Both the position numbers and the translations under genes were made by a program. The notes beneath the pieces are model-generated. The model saw nothing but the letters and a program-made list of their open reading frames with translations, ran no database searches and had not been told where the DNA came from. This document shows positions 7,069 to 14,580 of a DNA stretch of 15,357 bases, piece after piece (positions within the stretch are counted from its first letter, which is position 1; each line of letters begins with the position of its first letter). The stretch covers positions 20,905-36,261 of the forward strand of contig DIEQ01000114.1 in the NCBI GenBank assembly GCA_002418705.1. The letters run 5' to 3'. This DNA is from Mageeibacillus sp. UBA5770 (GTDB taxonomy: Bacteria; Bacillota_A; Clostridia; Saccharofermentanales; Saccharofermentanaceae).

Positions 7069-8964
7069 CTAGCCTGCGACGTCAAACTGGCTGTTATACA
7101 AATGCGAGTAGAATTCGCCTTTTCTGAGGAGTTCTTCATGGGTTCCCTGCTCAACAATGTCTCCGTCGTTCATGACAAGAATCAGGTCGGCATTGCGGAT
7201 GGTTGACAGGCGGTGTGCGATAACAAAACTTGTGCGGCCCTTCATCAGAATGTCCATTGCCTTCTGGATCAGAACTTCCGTTCGTGTGTCGACACTGCTG
7301 GTGGCTTCGTCGAGAATGAGGATCTCAGGGTCAGCGAGAATAGCCCGGGCAATGGTCAGGAGCTGCTTCTGCCCCTGCGAGACATTACTGGCCTCTTCAT
7401 TAAGGATCATATTATAACCGTCAGGCAGTGTGTGTACAAAATGATCTACCTGTGCGGATTTAGCAGCCCTGTGAACCGCTTCATCCGTCGCATCGAGCTT
7501 GCCGTAGCGAATGTTGTCTGCTACGGTTCCGTTATAAAGCCACGTATCCTGAAGCACCATCCCGAAAAGAGAACGTAGTTCATCGCGTTTGAAACAGCGG
7601 ATGTCATGGCCGTCGATCATGATGGCACCGTTGTTGATGTCGTAAAAACGCATGAGCAGCTTAACGATTGTCGTCTTGCCGGCACCCGTTGGCCCTACGA
7701 TGGCGACTTTCTGGCCGGGGCTGACCTTTGCGCTGAAGTTCTTAATAACCGTCTTATTCGGAAGATATCCGAATGTTACATCTTCAAACTGCACGCTGCC
7801 CTGAGCCTGAACAAATTCATCCGTTTCGGGCATGTTTTTGTTTGCACAGATCGACAGGGCATGTTCCTGTTCGGCAACTTCGTCGGGTTCTTCAAGGAAT
7901 GCGAATACTCTTTCCGAGGCAGCCATAGTCTGCTGGAGGACATTGGAAATATTGGCAACCTGCGTGATCGGCTGTGTAAAGGAACGTACATATTGGATGA
8001 AGGACTGGATGCCGCCGATCGACACAGATCCGTTGGCAGCAAAGTACCCGCCGAGAATACAGATGGCGACATAACCGATATTGCCGATGAACATGGTTAC
8101 AGGCATAATCATGCCGGAAAGAAAAGTTGATTTCCAGGCAGACTGGTAAAGCTTATCTGTGAATTTGCTGAATATTTTGGAAGAATCTTCTTCTCCGCTG
8201 AAGGCCTTTACCAGGACATGGCTGCCGAACATTTCTTCAACATGGCCGTTAACATGACCGATGTATTCCTGCTGCTGTACAAAGTATTTCTGCGACTTCT
8301 TTACAATAAGCATCACGAAAATCAGTGAGGCCGGAATGATGCACAGGGCAACAAGTGTAAGCTGCCAGCTGATGCTGATCATCATGATCAGAATACCGAC
8401 AAGCATGGTAACGGATGTAATGATCTGCGTGATACTCTGGCTCAGGCTCTGACTGATTGTATCGACATCGTTAGTAATGCGGGAAAGCACTTCTCCGTTG
8501 GTGGTCGTGTCGTAATAACGAAACGGCAGCCTGTGGATCTTATCCTCGATGTCGCTGCGCAGCTTATATGTGACTTTCATCGCAACGCCGCTCATAATAT
8601 ACCCCTGGATATACGAGAACAGGGCACTTACAAGATACAGGCCGACCAGAAGCAGCATAATCTGCCCGATTTTTTCAAAATTGATCTCTCCGCCTTTTCC
8701 CGTGACCTTACTCATGATGCCTTTGAAAAGTTCATCAGTCGCCTGTCCCAGAATCTTGGGACCGACTACTGAGAAAACTGTAGAAATGACTGCAAAAATG
8801 AATACGACCAGGACGGTCCATTTATGATTGCCGAGATAGCTGAGGAGCTTTCTCATCGTTCCTTTAAAATCCTTGGCTTTTTCGCCTGGCATAAGCGCTC
8901 CGGGGCCTCCCATCGGGCGTCCGCCCATCTGACGTGCCGGCTTCTTAAATTTTGTATCACTCAC
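7069..8964 (-). CDS. ABC exporter half-transporter, catalytically complete ATPase half
   Basis: This 631-residue half-transporter has an N-terminal membrane domain of about six helices (about 48-345) and a nucleotide-binding domain (about 390-631). The domain shows Walker A GPTGAGKTT (424-432), a Q-loop VLQDTW (Q472), signature NVSQGQKQ (527-534), Walker B ILILDE with the catalytic Glu553, and H-loop His584 in VIAHRLS. The signature is VSQGQ rather than LSGGQ. A Gly/Met/Pro-rich cytoplasmic leader (about 10-30) is typical of such exporters. The GTG at 8962-8964 overlaps the stop of the preceding gene by four bases (GTGA), with AAAGGAGG 7 bases upstream, so translation is coupled. With that gene's product it should form one heterodimer of the TM287/288, LmrCD and BmrCD type, exporting drugs or other hydrophobic compounds. 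The substrate is unknown. Confidence 0.95.
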   Translation of the reverse strand: MSDTKFKKPARQMGGRPMGGPGALMPGEKAKDFKGTMRKLLSYLGNHKWTVLVVFIFAVISTVFSVVGPKILGQATDELFKGIMSKVTGKGGEINFEKIGQIMLLLVGLYLVSALFSYIQGYIMSGVAMKVTYKLRSDIEDKIHRLPFRYYDTTTNGEVLSRITNDVDTISQSLSQSITQIITSVTMLVGILIMMISISWQLTLVALCIIPASLIFVMLIVKKSQKYFVQQQEYIGHVNGHVEEMFGSHVLVKAFSGEEDSSKIFSKFTDKLYQSAWKSTFLSGMIMPVTMFIGNIGYVAICILGGYFAANGSVSIGGIQSFIQYVRSFTQPITQVANISNVLQQTMAASERVFAFLEEPDEVAEQEHALSICANKNMPETDEFVQAQGSVQFEDVTFGYLPNKTVIKNFSAKVSPGQKVAIVGPTGAGKTTIVKLLMRFYDINNGAIMIDGHDIRCFKRDELRSLFGMVLQDTWLYNGTVADNIRYGKLDATDEAVHRAAKSAQVDHFVHTLPDGYNMILNEEASNVSQGQKQLLTIARAILADPEILILDEATSSVDTRTEVLIQKAMDILMKGRTSFVIAHRLSTIRNADLILVMNDGDIVEQGTHEELLRKGEFYSHLYNSQFDVAG

Positions 8965-11198
8965 TCCAATTCCTCCTTTGACAATTGCGAAGAAGCAATT
9001 TCATAGTATTCAGGGCAGTCTGAAAGGAGTTCCCTGTGCGTGCCTTTTCCGACGATTCTTCCATTGTCGAGAACAATAATCTGTTCTGCATTCATGATTG
9101 TGCTTACACGCTGGGCAACGATAAGAAGTGTGCTGTCACCCGTATTTGCCTTGAGTGCTTTTCTGAGGGCGACATCCGTCTGGAAGTCGAGTGCGGAGAA
9201 GCTGTCGTCGAACACATAAATCTGTGCCCGTTTGACAAGTGCGCGCGCAATGGACAGGCGCTGTTTCTGACCTCCGGAGACATTGTCTCCTCCCTGTGAT
9301 ATCTCGGATTCAAAACGATCCTGTTTTTCACCGATGAAATCCATCGCCTGGGCAATTTCTGCCGCTGTCTCAATTTCTTCTTCGGTTGCGTTCTTTTTTC
9401 CATAACGAAGATTTGAACCGATTGTGCCGGAAAGCAGCACGCCCTGCTGCGGTACATATCCTATATGTGAACGGAGTTCTTTCTGAGCAACTTCCCTGAC
9501 ATCAACGCCGTTTACGAGTACCTGTCCTTTGGTTACATCATAGAAACGCAGAAGCAGATTCACAATCGTTGACTTGCCCGAACCGGTTGATCCGATGAAG
9601 GCCGTCGTTTCTCCGGGCCTTGCCGTAAAGGTGATATCGCTCAGCACATCTTCATCCGCACCGTGGTATCGGAAGTTAACGTCTTTGAACTCTACGAGTC
9701 CCTTTTCGGAAGTATCCATGCTCTTGGGAGCAATGGGATCAAGTACCGAAGTCTCTGTTTCAAGCACCTCGGCAATACGGTTGGCAGAGACAGCAGCACG
9801 CGGTACGAAAATGAACATCATAGCTATCATCAGAAAGCTCATGATAATCTGCATCGCGTATTGCATGAAGGCCATCATATCGCCGATCTGCATTGTGGAT
9901 TCAGCAATCTGGTGCGCGCCGACCCAGACAATGACAAGCATGACGCCATTCATAATCAACATCATGGCAGGCATCATGAATGACATGGTGCGGTTAATGA
10001 AAAGATTGGTTTTTGTCAGGTCTTTATTGGCTTTGTCGAAGCGGTCCTTTTCAAAATCACGCGTGCCAAACGCACGGATAACCATGAGTCCGCTCAGGTT
10101 CTCCCTGGCAACAAGGTTCAGCCTGTCCACTAACTTCTGAACAGCCTTAAACTTCGGCATAGTCACCGCCAGGACAATAAGAATCATACCTATAAGCACG
10201 GTACATGCAACAGCAATGATCCAGCTCATCGAGGCTGACTTTTCAATGGCCATAATAACACCGCCGACAGCCATGATCGGCGAATACAGAAGCATCCTGA
10301 TACCGATTGTCAGAAGCGTCTGAATCTGCGTGACATCATTGGTAGAACGGGTGATAAGTGAAGCCGTCGAGAATTTATCGAACTCATTATTGGAAAAATT
10401 CTCAATCCTGTTAAAGATATCCACGCGAAGAGTGCGTGCGACACCTGCTGCTATCCGGGACGAAAACAGGCTGACGAAGATGGTTGCCAGACCGCCGAGC
10501 ATGGCGATCAGAAGCATCAGGCCTCCTACCTTTAATATATATGCAGTCTGGATCGCACTTAAATCCATACCAAGTTCCGTATAAAAGCTGCCTGTGATTG
10601 CGGCACCGCTCTGCTTAAGAATTGATACATCGTTGGCAATCGCCTTATCATGGGCAGACTCGATCACAGAGGCTGGCATCTGGTCAAGGCGAGACTGCAT
10701 GGCATACAGCTTTGAAAAGTCCATACTCTTAACGTCAACCGTGCTGCTGTCTGAGGCAGACTGCCCCGACTGCGAGGCAAAATCCTTCATGACATTGATG
10801 AATGTCCATGTAGCGGTTCCAAATGTAAGATTGAGTTGATCAAGCACCTCACCTGTGACTTCGCCGCGCACGTAAATCTGCGTGTCGGCGCCACTTGGAT
10901 ACATACTCTCATACGTTTTTCCGTCGGCTGCCGTATCGGTTCCTGAAACAAGAGCATAGTTGTCCTGTACCAGGGTTTTCTCATCAGGAAGCATGAAGGT
11001 CTGCATGAACTTCATGCCCGCCTCACTGATCGCTTCCGGGGCTGCGTCCTCGACGCCATTCTGCTGAATGCCGACATTAACTATTTTCGACATGTAATTA
11101 GGCAGATTGAGATCGCTCATTGCCTGTCCGAAAAGCAGGAAGAGCACGAGAACTAAAAGCAGCGAGTAAGGCTTTAAATATTTTGCCAGTTTCTTCAA
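8961..11198 (-). CDS. ABC exporter half-transporter, degenerate ATPase half with extracellular insert
   Basis: This 745-residue partner of the following ABC gene has its first membrane helix at about 11-29. An approximately 190-residue extracellular insert follows (about 30-220), then the remaining helices (about 221-465) and the nucleotide-binding domain (about 500-745). The domain shows Walker A GSTGSGKST (536-544), Q-loop YVPQQG (581-586), a canonical signature NVSGGQKQR (639-647) and Walker B YVFDD, with Asp665 where the catalytic Glu should be. Gln696 (VAQRVS) replaces the H-loop His. These changes mark the degenerate half of a heterodimeric exporter. The start is TTG at 11196-11198 with AGAGG 11 bases upstream; an in-frame stop lies just before it, so no longer form is possible. 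The gene starts 29 bases after marR. Confidence 0.94.
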   Translation of the reverse strand: MKKLAKYLKPYSLLLVLVLFLLFGQAMSDLNLPNYMSKIVNVGIQQNGVEDAAPEAISEAGMKFMQTFMLPDEKTLVQDNYALVSGTDTAADGKTYESMYPSGADTQIYVRGEVTGEVLDQLNLTFGTATWTFINVMKDFASQSGQSASDSSTVDVKSMDFSKLYAMQSRLDQMPASVIESAHDKAIANDVSILKQSGAAITGSFYTELGMDLSAIQTAYILKVGGLMLLIAMLGGLATIFVSLFSSRIAAGVARTLRVDIFNRIENFSNNEFDKFSTASLITRSTNDVTQIQTLLTIGIRMLLYSPIMAVGGVIMAIEKSASMSWIIAVACTVLIGMILIVLAVTMPKFKAVQKLVDRLNLVARENLSGLMVIRAFGTRDFEKDRFDKANKDLTKTNLFINRTMSFMMPAMMLIMNGVMLVIVWVGAHQIAESTMQIGDMMAFMQYAMQIIMSFLMIAMMFIFVPRAAVSANRIAEVLETETSVLDPIAPKSMDTSEKGLVEFKDVNFRYHGADEDVLSDITFTARPGETTAFIGSTGSGKSTIVNLLLRFYDVTKGQVLVNGVDVREVAQKELRSHIGYVPQQGVLLSGTIGSNLRYGKKNATEEEIETAAEIAQAMDFIGEKQDRFESEISQGGDNVSGGQKQRLSIARALVKRAQIYVFDDSFSALDFQTDVALRKALKANTGDSTLLIVAQRVSTIMNAEQIIVLDNGRIVGKGTHRELLSDCPEYYEIASSQLSKEELE

Positions 11199-11227
11199 AA
11201 TTCAATCATCCTCTCATTATATAATTT

Positions 11228-11731
11228 CTATTTATCTGATTTGGACGGGGGATCACATTTTTCGTGGAAACCTCCGCAGAAAGGAACACCTTCAGCCGGA
11301 TCAAGGCTTTCCATGATCATCTTTGACAATTCAATATACTGCCGGATATTGTCTTCGCCGACATGCTGCAAAATCTTATCGAGCAGGATATCTGTGTGCT
11401 GCTTCACGGCTCGCAGGACTTCACAGCCGGCGGGTGTCAGCGACACAAGTGCAATCCTGCGGTCTTTTGCAGTAATTGTCCGTTCGATAAGGCCTTTATT
11501 CTCCAGCGTCCGTAATTGCTGCGATACAGCCGGCAGGGATACATGGGTCTGGTCCTTTATTCTTGATACCCTTACGCCGCCGCCATCTTCCTCAAACGCA
11601 GAAAGCCGGTCGATGTGTACGAGCATCATAAATTCCGCAAAAGGAACACCTGAGTTAACCGTTGTTAACAGCAGCAGCTTCTTGGAACTTATGACCGCTG
11701 ATATCAGTTGTTCTTTGAGCGAGTTATCCAA
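11228..11731 (-). CDS. MarR-family transcription regulator of the ABC exporter
   Basis: A winged-helix regulator of about 167 residues. The recognition region reads RIKDQTHVSLPAVSQQLRTLENKGLIER, broken here as RIKDQTHVSLPAVSQQL then RTLENKGLIER. It is followed by the wing TAKDRRIALVSLTPAGCEVL, the usual MarR pattern. Such proteins act as dimers and repress their own operon until a ligand binds. The C-terminus ends with Cys and His residues (FCGGFHEKCD), which might bind metal or sense oxidation. I place the start at TTG 11729-11731, because an ideal GGAGGTGA lies 8 bases upstream. An alternative GTG at 11738-11740 would lie inside that ribosome site. It is the first gene of the exporter operon, and a GTTAAC palindrome at 11758-11785 is its likely operator. 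Confidence 0.92.
   Translation of the reverse strand: MDNSLKEQLISAVISSKKLLLLTTVNSGVPFAEFMMLVHIDRLSAFEEDGGGVRVSRIKDQTHVSLPAVSQQLRTLENKGLIERTITAKDRRIALVSLTPAGCEVLRAVKQHTDILLDKILQHVGEDNIRQYIELSKMIMESLDPAEGVPFCGGFHEKCDPPSKSDK
11654..11669. repeat. GTTAAC pair inside marR
   Basis: Two GTTAAC boxes (11654-11659 and 11664-11669) are separated by 4 bases inside the 5' part of the marR coding region. They lie about 100 bases downstream of the upstream GTTAAC palindrome. They may form a second regulator site, or may be coincidental. Confidence 0.4.
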
Positions 11732-11757
11732 ATATTTCACCTCCGAAAACAGTTAAT

Positions 11758-11785
11758 AAGGTTAACACTTAAGTTGGTTAACCTT
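11758..11785. promoter_or_regulatory. Palindromic operator candidate upstream of marR
   Basis: AAGGTTAAC (11758-11766) and GTTAACCTT (11777-11785) are perfect inverted 9-bp arms around a 10-base spacer. It lies about 27 bases upstream of the marR start codon, where the marR promoter must be. Position, symmetry and length fit a binding site for a MarR dimer. I could not fix the overlapping -35/-10 boxes with confidence. Confidence 0.7.
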
Positions 11786-11938
11786 TTATATGCAATACTT
11801 TACTGCGAACGGAAGAGGATTGCAATAGGAAGGGGGGAAATTTGTTTTTAAAAACCGGGAAACACTGTAATGACATAATTTTACATAGCGCTATTCCATC
11901 CATTTTCTTACCATGGTCACCTGATTTTGCAAAGTCCT

Positions 11939-11967
11939 TTGCTTCATTTTGATATAAGGCATATAAT
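11939..11967 (+). promoter_or_regulatory. Promoter of the racemase-acetyltransferase operon
   Basis: A perfect -10 TATAAT (11962-11967) lies 17 bases after a moderate -35 TTGCTT (11939-11944). Initiation near 11974 leaves a leader of about 130 bases before the TTG start at 12104. Confidence 0.65.
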
Positions 11968-12038
11968 AAAAATATCTAACATTTACAGCGGCTTCACGAA
12001 TTGCTGACTGCCGATTTGGGTCGCAGATTACTTGAGCG

Positions 12039-12052
12039 GGTAAGATCTTGCC
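12039..12052. promoter_or_regulatory. Near-palindrome in the racemase leader
   Basis: GGTAAGATCTTGCC is a 14-base palindrome with a single mismatched pair, centred on AAGATCTT. It lies about 65 bases into the predicted leader of the racemase mRNA. It could be an operator used as a roadblock, or a small hairpin. The regulator is unknown. Confidence 0.35.
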
Positions 12053-12103
12053 AGAATTAAAACTGATATCCGGCTCACAACTTACGATCGGGAGGTTGCG
12101 AAT

Positions 12104-13186
12104 TTGAAGACAGGGACATATCTGGAAATAAACCTTAATAAAATAGTGGAGAATTCAAAACTAGTTGTCGAGAAATGCAGACCGCTCGGCATCGATGTGC
12201 TCGGTGTCACAAAAGGATTCTCTGCAAAACCTCGTATTGTCAAAGCAATGCTGCAGGGAGGAATAACCGAACTGGCGGATTCTCGTCTCGAAAACATCAG
12301 CTCGCTGAGGAAAAAGGGATTTACACAAAGCATGACCCTTCTTCGCATTCCCAGGCTGAGCGCTGTCAAGGACGTAGTTGCATTAGCCGATTACAGTGTC
12401 AATTCCGAACTTTCAGTCATTAAAAAGCTGTCAGAGGCAGCCATTTCGGAGGGTAAGAGACACAATATTATTCTGATGGTCGATGTGGGTGATCTTCGCG
12501 AAGGCGTTCTTCCGGAAGATGCCATCGAAATGGCACGAAAAATATCTCATCTGAAGGGCGTGCAGCTTTTCGGGATCGGAACGAACATGGGCTGTTACGG
12601 CGGCATTCTCCCAACGCTGCAAAATCTCAATATGCTGCTTGATATCGGGGAGCAAATCGAAGAATGCACAGGAGAAAAGCTTCAAGTTATCTCCGGCGGC
12701 GGGACATCATCGCTTAAGCTTATCGAAACCGGTGAAATGCCTGCGGGAATAAACCAGCTACGCATCGGTGAAGGAATATTGCTCGGTACAGATACCACGC
12801 ATGATAATCAGATACCATGGCTTCATCAGGACGCTTTTGTCCTGCGGGCCGAAGTTATTGAAGTAAAATCCAAGCCTTCTGTACCCATCGGAGAAATTGG
12901 CCACGATTCCTTTGGCGGCACACCTGTTTTCGAGGATAACGGGCTGCGTAAGCGCGCCATTGTCGCACTTGGACGCCAGGATGTAAATATCGACGGGCTC
13001 TTACCCATGGACCCGAGAATGCATGTATTGGGAGCAAGCAGCGACCACTTACTGGTCGATGTCACAGATGCTGCGCAAGACGTTAAAGTCGGAAAACAGA
13101 TATCCTTCCGTCTGAATTACCAGGGCCTTCTCTTCTTATGCAATTCGAAATACGTCAAAAAAGTATATATCAGAGGTGCATTATGA
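12104..13186 (+). CDS. PLP-dependent alanine/ornithine-type amino acid racemase
   Basis: This 360-residue cytoplasmic enzyme is of the alanine racemase N-terminal fold and closely resembles clostridial ornithine racemase (Orr). Lys37 in LGVTKG should form the Schiff base with PLP. Other family landmarks are ADSRLEN (58-64), LLRIPRL (79-85), MVDVGDLREG (125-134), a phosphate-binding SGGGTSS (197-203), RIGEGILLG (220-228), and the Orr-like PIGEIGHDSFGG (261-272) and LGASSDHLLVDV (309-320). It would interconvert the L and D forms of an amino acid. Ornithine is the best guess from similarity, but alanine or another substrate cannot be excluded. The TTG start at 12104 has GGGAGG just upstream, and an in-frame stop at 12041 rules out a much longer protein. 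It overlaps the following acetyltransferase gene by four bases. No other ornithine-fermentation gene is in the window. Confidence 0.9.
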   Translation: MKTGTYLEINLNKIVENSKLVVEKCRPLGIDVLGVTKGFSAKPRIVKAMLQGGITELADSRLENISSLRKKGFTQSMTLLRIPRLSAVKDVVALADYSVNSELSVIKKLSEAAISEGKRHNIILMVDVGDLREGVLPEDAIEMARKISHLKGVQLFGIGTNMGCYGGILPTLQNLNMLLDIGEQIEECTGEKLQVISGGGTSSLKLIETGEMPAGINQLRIGEGILLGTDTTHDNQIPWLHQDAFVLRAEVIEVKSKPSVPIGEIGHDSFGGTPVFEDNGLRKRAIVALGRQDVNIDGLLPMDPRMHVLGASSDHLLVDVTDAAQDVKVGKQISFRLNYQGLLFLCNSKYVKKVYIRGAL

Positions 13187-13632
13187 TAAAGCTTGTTTCT
13201 CCGGATAATGCTTACCTGATCCAGCAGATAATCAGCCTGGAAACCGAGGCCTTCGGGGATGCCGGCATGGATGAGTGGGGCCTAATGCCCCTGATCCGCC
13301 ATGGAAAAGTTTTTATCATGGAAGAAAATGACCAGGTCATAGGATGCATCCAGTACATGCGCGACTGGGATGATCCTTCGAAATCATATATTGTAGGAAT
13401 CTCCATATCCGCCGCACATCGCGGAAAAGGATTCGGAACCCAGCTGATGGGCACGACAATGGATCTGCTTGTCCGGGACGGATTTACAGTCTTCGAACTG
13501 ACAGTCGACCCTGACAATACTGCCGGAATCGCAGTCTATGAACGAAAGCTGGGGTTCCGGACGACAGGCCGGCGGGTCAATGAATACGGAAAAGGATTGG
13601 ACAGGATCGTTATGGAGAAGAAGATGGGGTGA
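13183..13632 (+). CDS. GNAT-family N-acetyltransferase
   Basis: This 149-residue acetyl-CoA-dependent enzyme has motif A in HRGKGFGTQLM (79-89), which holds the CoA pyrophosphate. It is followed by the typical ELTVDPDN (105-112) and AVYERKLGF (117-125) strand-helix region. The ATG at 13183-13185 overlaps the racemase stop (ATGA), with AGAGGTG just upstream, so the two proteins are translationally coupled. A longer in-frame start at 13138 would run deep into the racemase gene without a ribosome site and is less likely. The coupling suggests that it acts on the racemase product or substrate, giving an N-acetylated amino acid. This is inference; GNAT substrates cannot be read from sequence alone. 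I see no clear terminator after it on the plus strand. Confidence 0.92.
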   Translation: MIKLVSPDNAYLIQQIISLETEAFGDAGMDEWGLMPLIRHGKVFIMEENDQVIGCIQYMRDWDDPSKSYIVGISISAAHRGKGFGTQLMGTTMDLLVRDGFTVFELTVDPDNTAGIAVYERKLGFRTTGRRVNEYGKGLDRIVMEKKMG

Positions 13633-13687
13633 GTCAGCAACCAATCTCGCCTGTTACGCAGTCACAATATTCTTTAAATCGATCCGC

Positions 13688-13734
13688 AAAAAAGACACCG
13701 TCAAAAACTAAAAAATTGAAAATTTGTCCTTTTT
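13688..13734 (-). terminator. Probable terminator after the truncated manA
   Basis: On the minus strand AAAAAGGACA pairs with TGTCTTTTTT over 10 bases including one G-U pair. The loop is about 27 bases and AT-rich. The stem begins at the stop codon of the manA remnant and its 3' arm is a T run. On the plus strand the same stem has a mismatch, so it works better for the minus strand. Confidence 0.45.
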
Positions 13735-14111
13735 CAAGGTACCCGGGCAATAATTAGAACAAAATCTCCCGAAATCACCATATCGCCGTATTGATTCGGA
13801 ATCAGGAAAAAATCTCCGGAATGTATATAAACTTCATTAATAATTCCAGTTCCCTCAATACAGCAGACACTGCCAAAAGAATGATCCCAGATTAATTTGC
13901 TTTCGCCTTTTATTTCCCGTTTTTCAACCCAATAATATGTGCAAGACATCAGCAGCGTAATCCTGATATTGTTTTCTTCTTTGATAACCCTGCTATAATT
14001 TTTCTCTTCATAAAAGGGTGAGACAATAATATCCAATGCTTCTTTCAAATTAAGCTGACGTTTTTCACCATTTTCGAGCCTGTCGTAATCATAAACACGG
14101 TACCTAGTCAT
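13734..14111 (-). pseudogene. manA: C-terminal remnant of class I mannose-6-phosphate isomerase
   Basis: The 125-residue frame matches only the last part of class I ManA. It opens with the segment RYRVYDYDRLENGEKRQLNL that joins the catalytic domain to the C-terminal cupin. It continues into the cupin strands, with IEGTGIINEV (about 85-94), SGDFFLIPN and a terminal DFVLIIARVP. Intact enzymes have about 315 residues, so roughly 190 N-terminal residues with the zinc ligands and active site are missing. Isomerase activity is therefore not expected. A stop codon lies two codons before the ATG, no ribosome binding site is visible, and the upstream DNA is non-coding and AT-rich. These point to a decayed fragment. 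A stand-alone cupin cannot be excluded, since the remaining frame is intact. Confidence 0.72.
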
Positions 14112-14412
14112 TTTTCATTTCTATTTTGTCTATTTAATGTTATATGTTTTCGGAAATTGCTTTTACTTCATAAAATTAATTATATTCTTTTTTAAAATTC
14201 ATATACATATACCTATATTGTTCAAATCATAGACAAGTCACAGTATGCAGCTGCAGGGTGCCATGACTATTTTTGCCGTAAACATTAAGCGAATCCTAAA
14301 ATTAATAGAAATCCAATAAAAAGGGAATGAGATAGAAATCTCTCTCGAGCTACATATCGTTCGTTTTACATATTCAGAAATCTAATGCCAAAAACATTCT
14401 GCTCACAGACAC

Positions 14413-14448
14413 AAAAAACTCCCCAGATTTAATATCTGAGAAGTTTTT
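14413..14448 (-). terminator. Strong minus-strand terminator in the AT-rich spacer
   Basis: On the minus strand AAAAACTTCTCAGAT pairs with ATCTGGGGAGTTTTT over 15 bp, including two G-U pairs. The loop is 5 bases and a T run ends the 3' arm. On the plus strand the centre of the stem has three mismatches, so the structure is built for leftward transcription. It ends a transcript coming from the right, either yhcH with a 3' tail of about 280 bases or a separate short RNA. Confidence 0.8.
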
Positions 14449-14505
14449 CAGTGCCCTGGCTGTAAAGTTTCTAGGAAATTTGTCATTCCTTGGAAATGCA
14501 TTAAT

Positions 14506-14550
14506 ATGTCGAAAAGTACAATATAGCTACCATTGCAGATTTTTCGACAT
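14506..14550. promoter_or_regulatory. Inverted pair of Spo0A-box-like sites
   Basis: ATGTCGAAAA (14506-14515) and TTTTCGACAT (14541-14550) are perfect 10-bp inverted arms with a 25-base spacer. Each contains TGTCGAA, the consensus Spo0A box. A TATATT -10-like hexamer for the minus strand lies between them (14520-14525). Its -35 position coincides with the right-hand box, as at some Spo0A-activated promoters. Whether this organism has Spo0A is not shown by the window. Confidence 0.4.
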
Positions 14551-14580
14551 TTACAGGAACGTTTATCTCGAATAATTTAA

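Larger units (their letters stand above)
11757..12103. other. Divergent intergenic region between marR and the racemase
   Basis: This 347-base spacer holds the marR operator candidate at its left end, the racemase promoter at 11939-11967 and that gene's leader of about 130 bases. Between 11786 and 11938 I see only AT-rich sequence and a small GTTTTTAAAAAC palindrome, with no gene and no convincing RNA structure. Confidence 0.7.

Noticed and set aside
9574..10140. Plus-strand open frame opposite the larger ABC subunit
   Set aside because: It is Ser/Ile/Met-rich mirror translation of a membrane domain, with no ribosome site; the minus-strand gene explains the region.
11844..11855. GTTTTTAAAAAC palindrome in the marR-racemase spacer
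   Set aside because: A short AT-only palindrome in AT-rich DNA is expected by chance, and it does not match the promoters or operator nearby.
13138..13182. Longer N-terminal form of the acetyltransferase starting inside the racemase gene
   Set aside because: No ribosome site, the extra 15 residues look unlike a GNAT N-terminus, and the ATG at 13183 has a proper site and the typical ATGA coupling.
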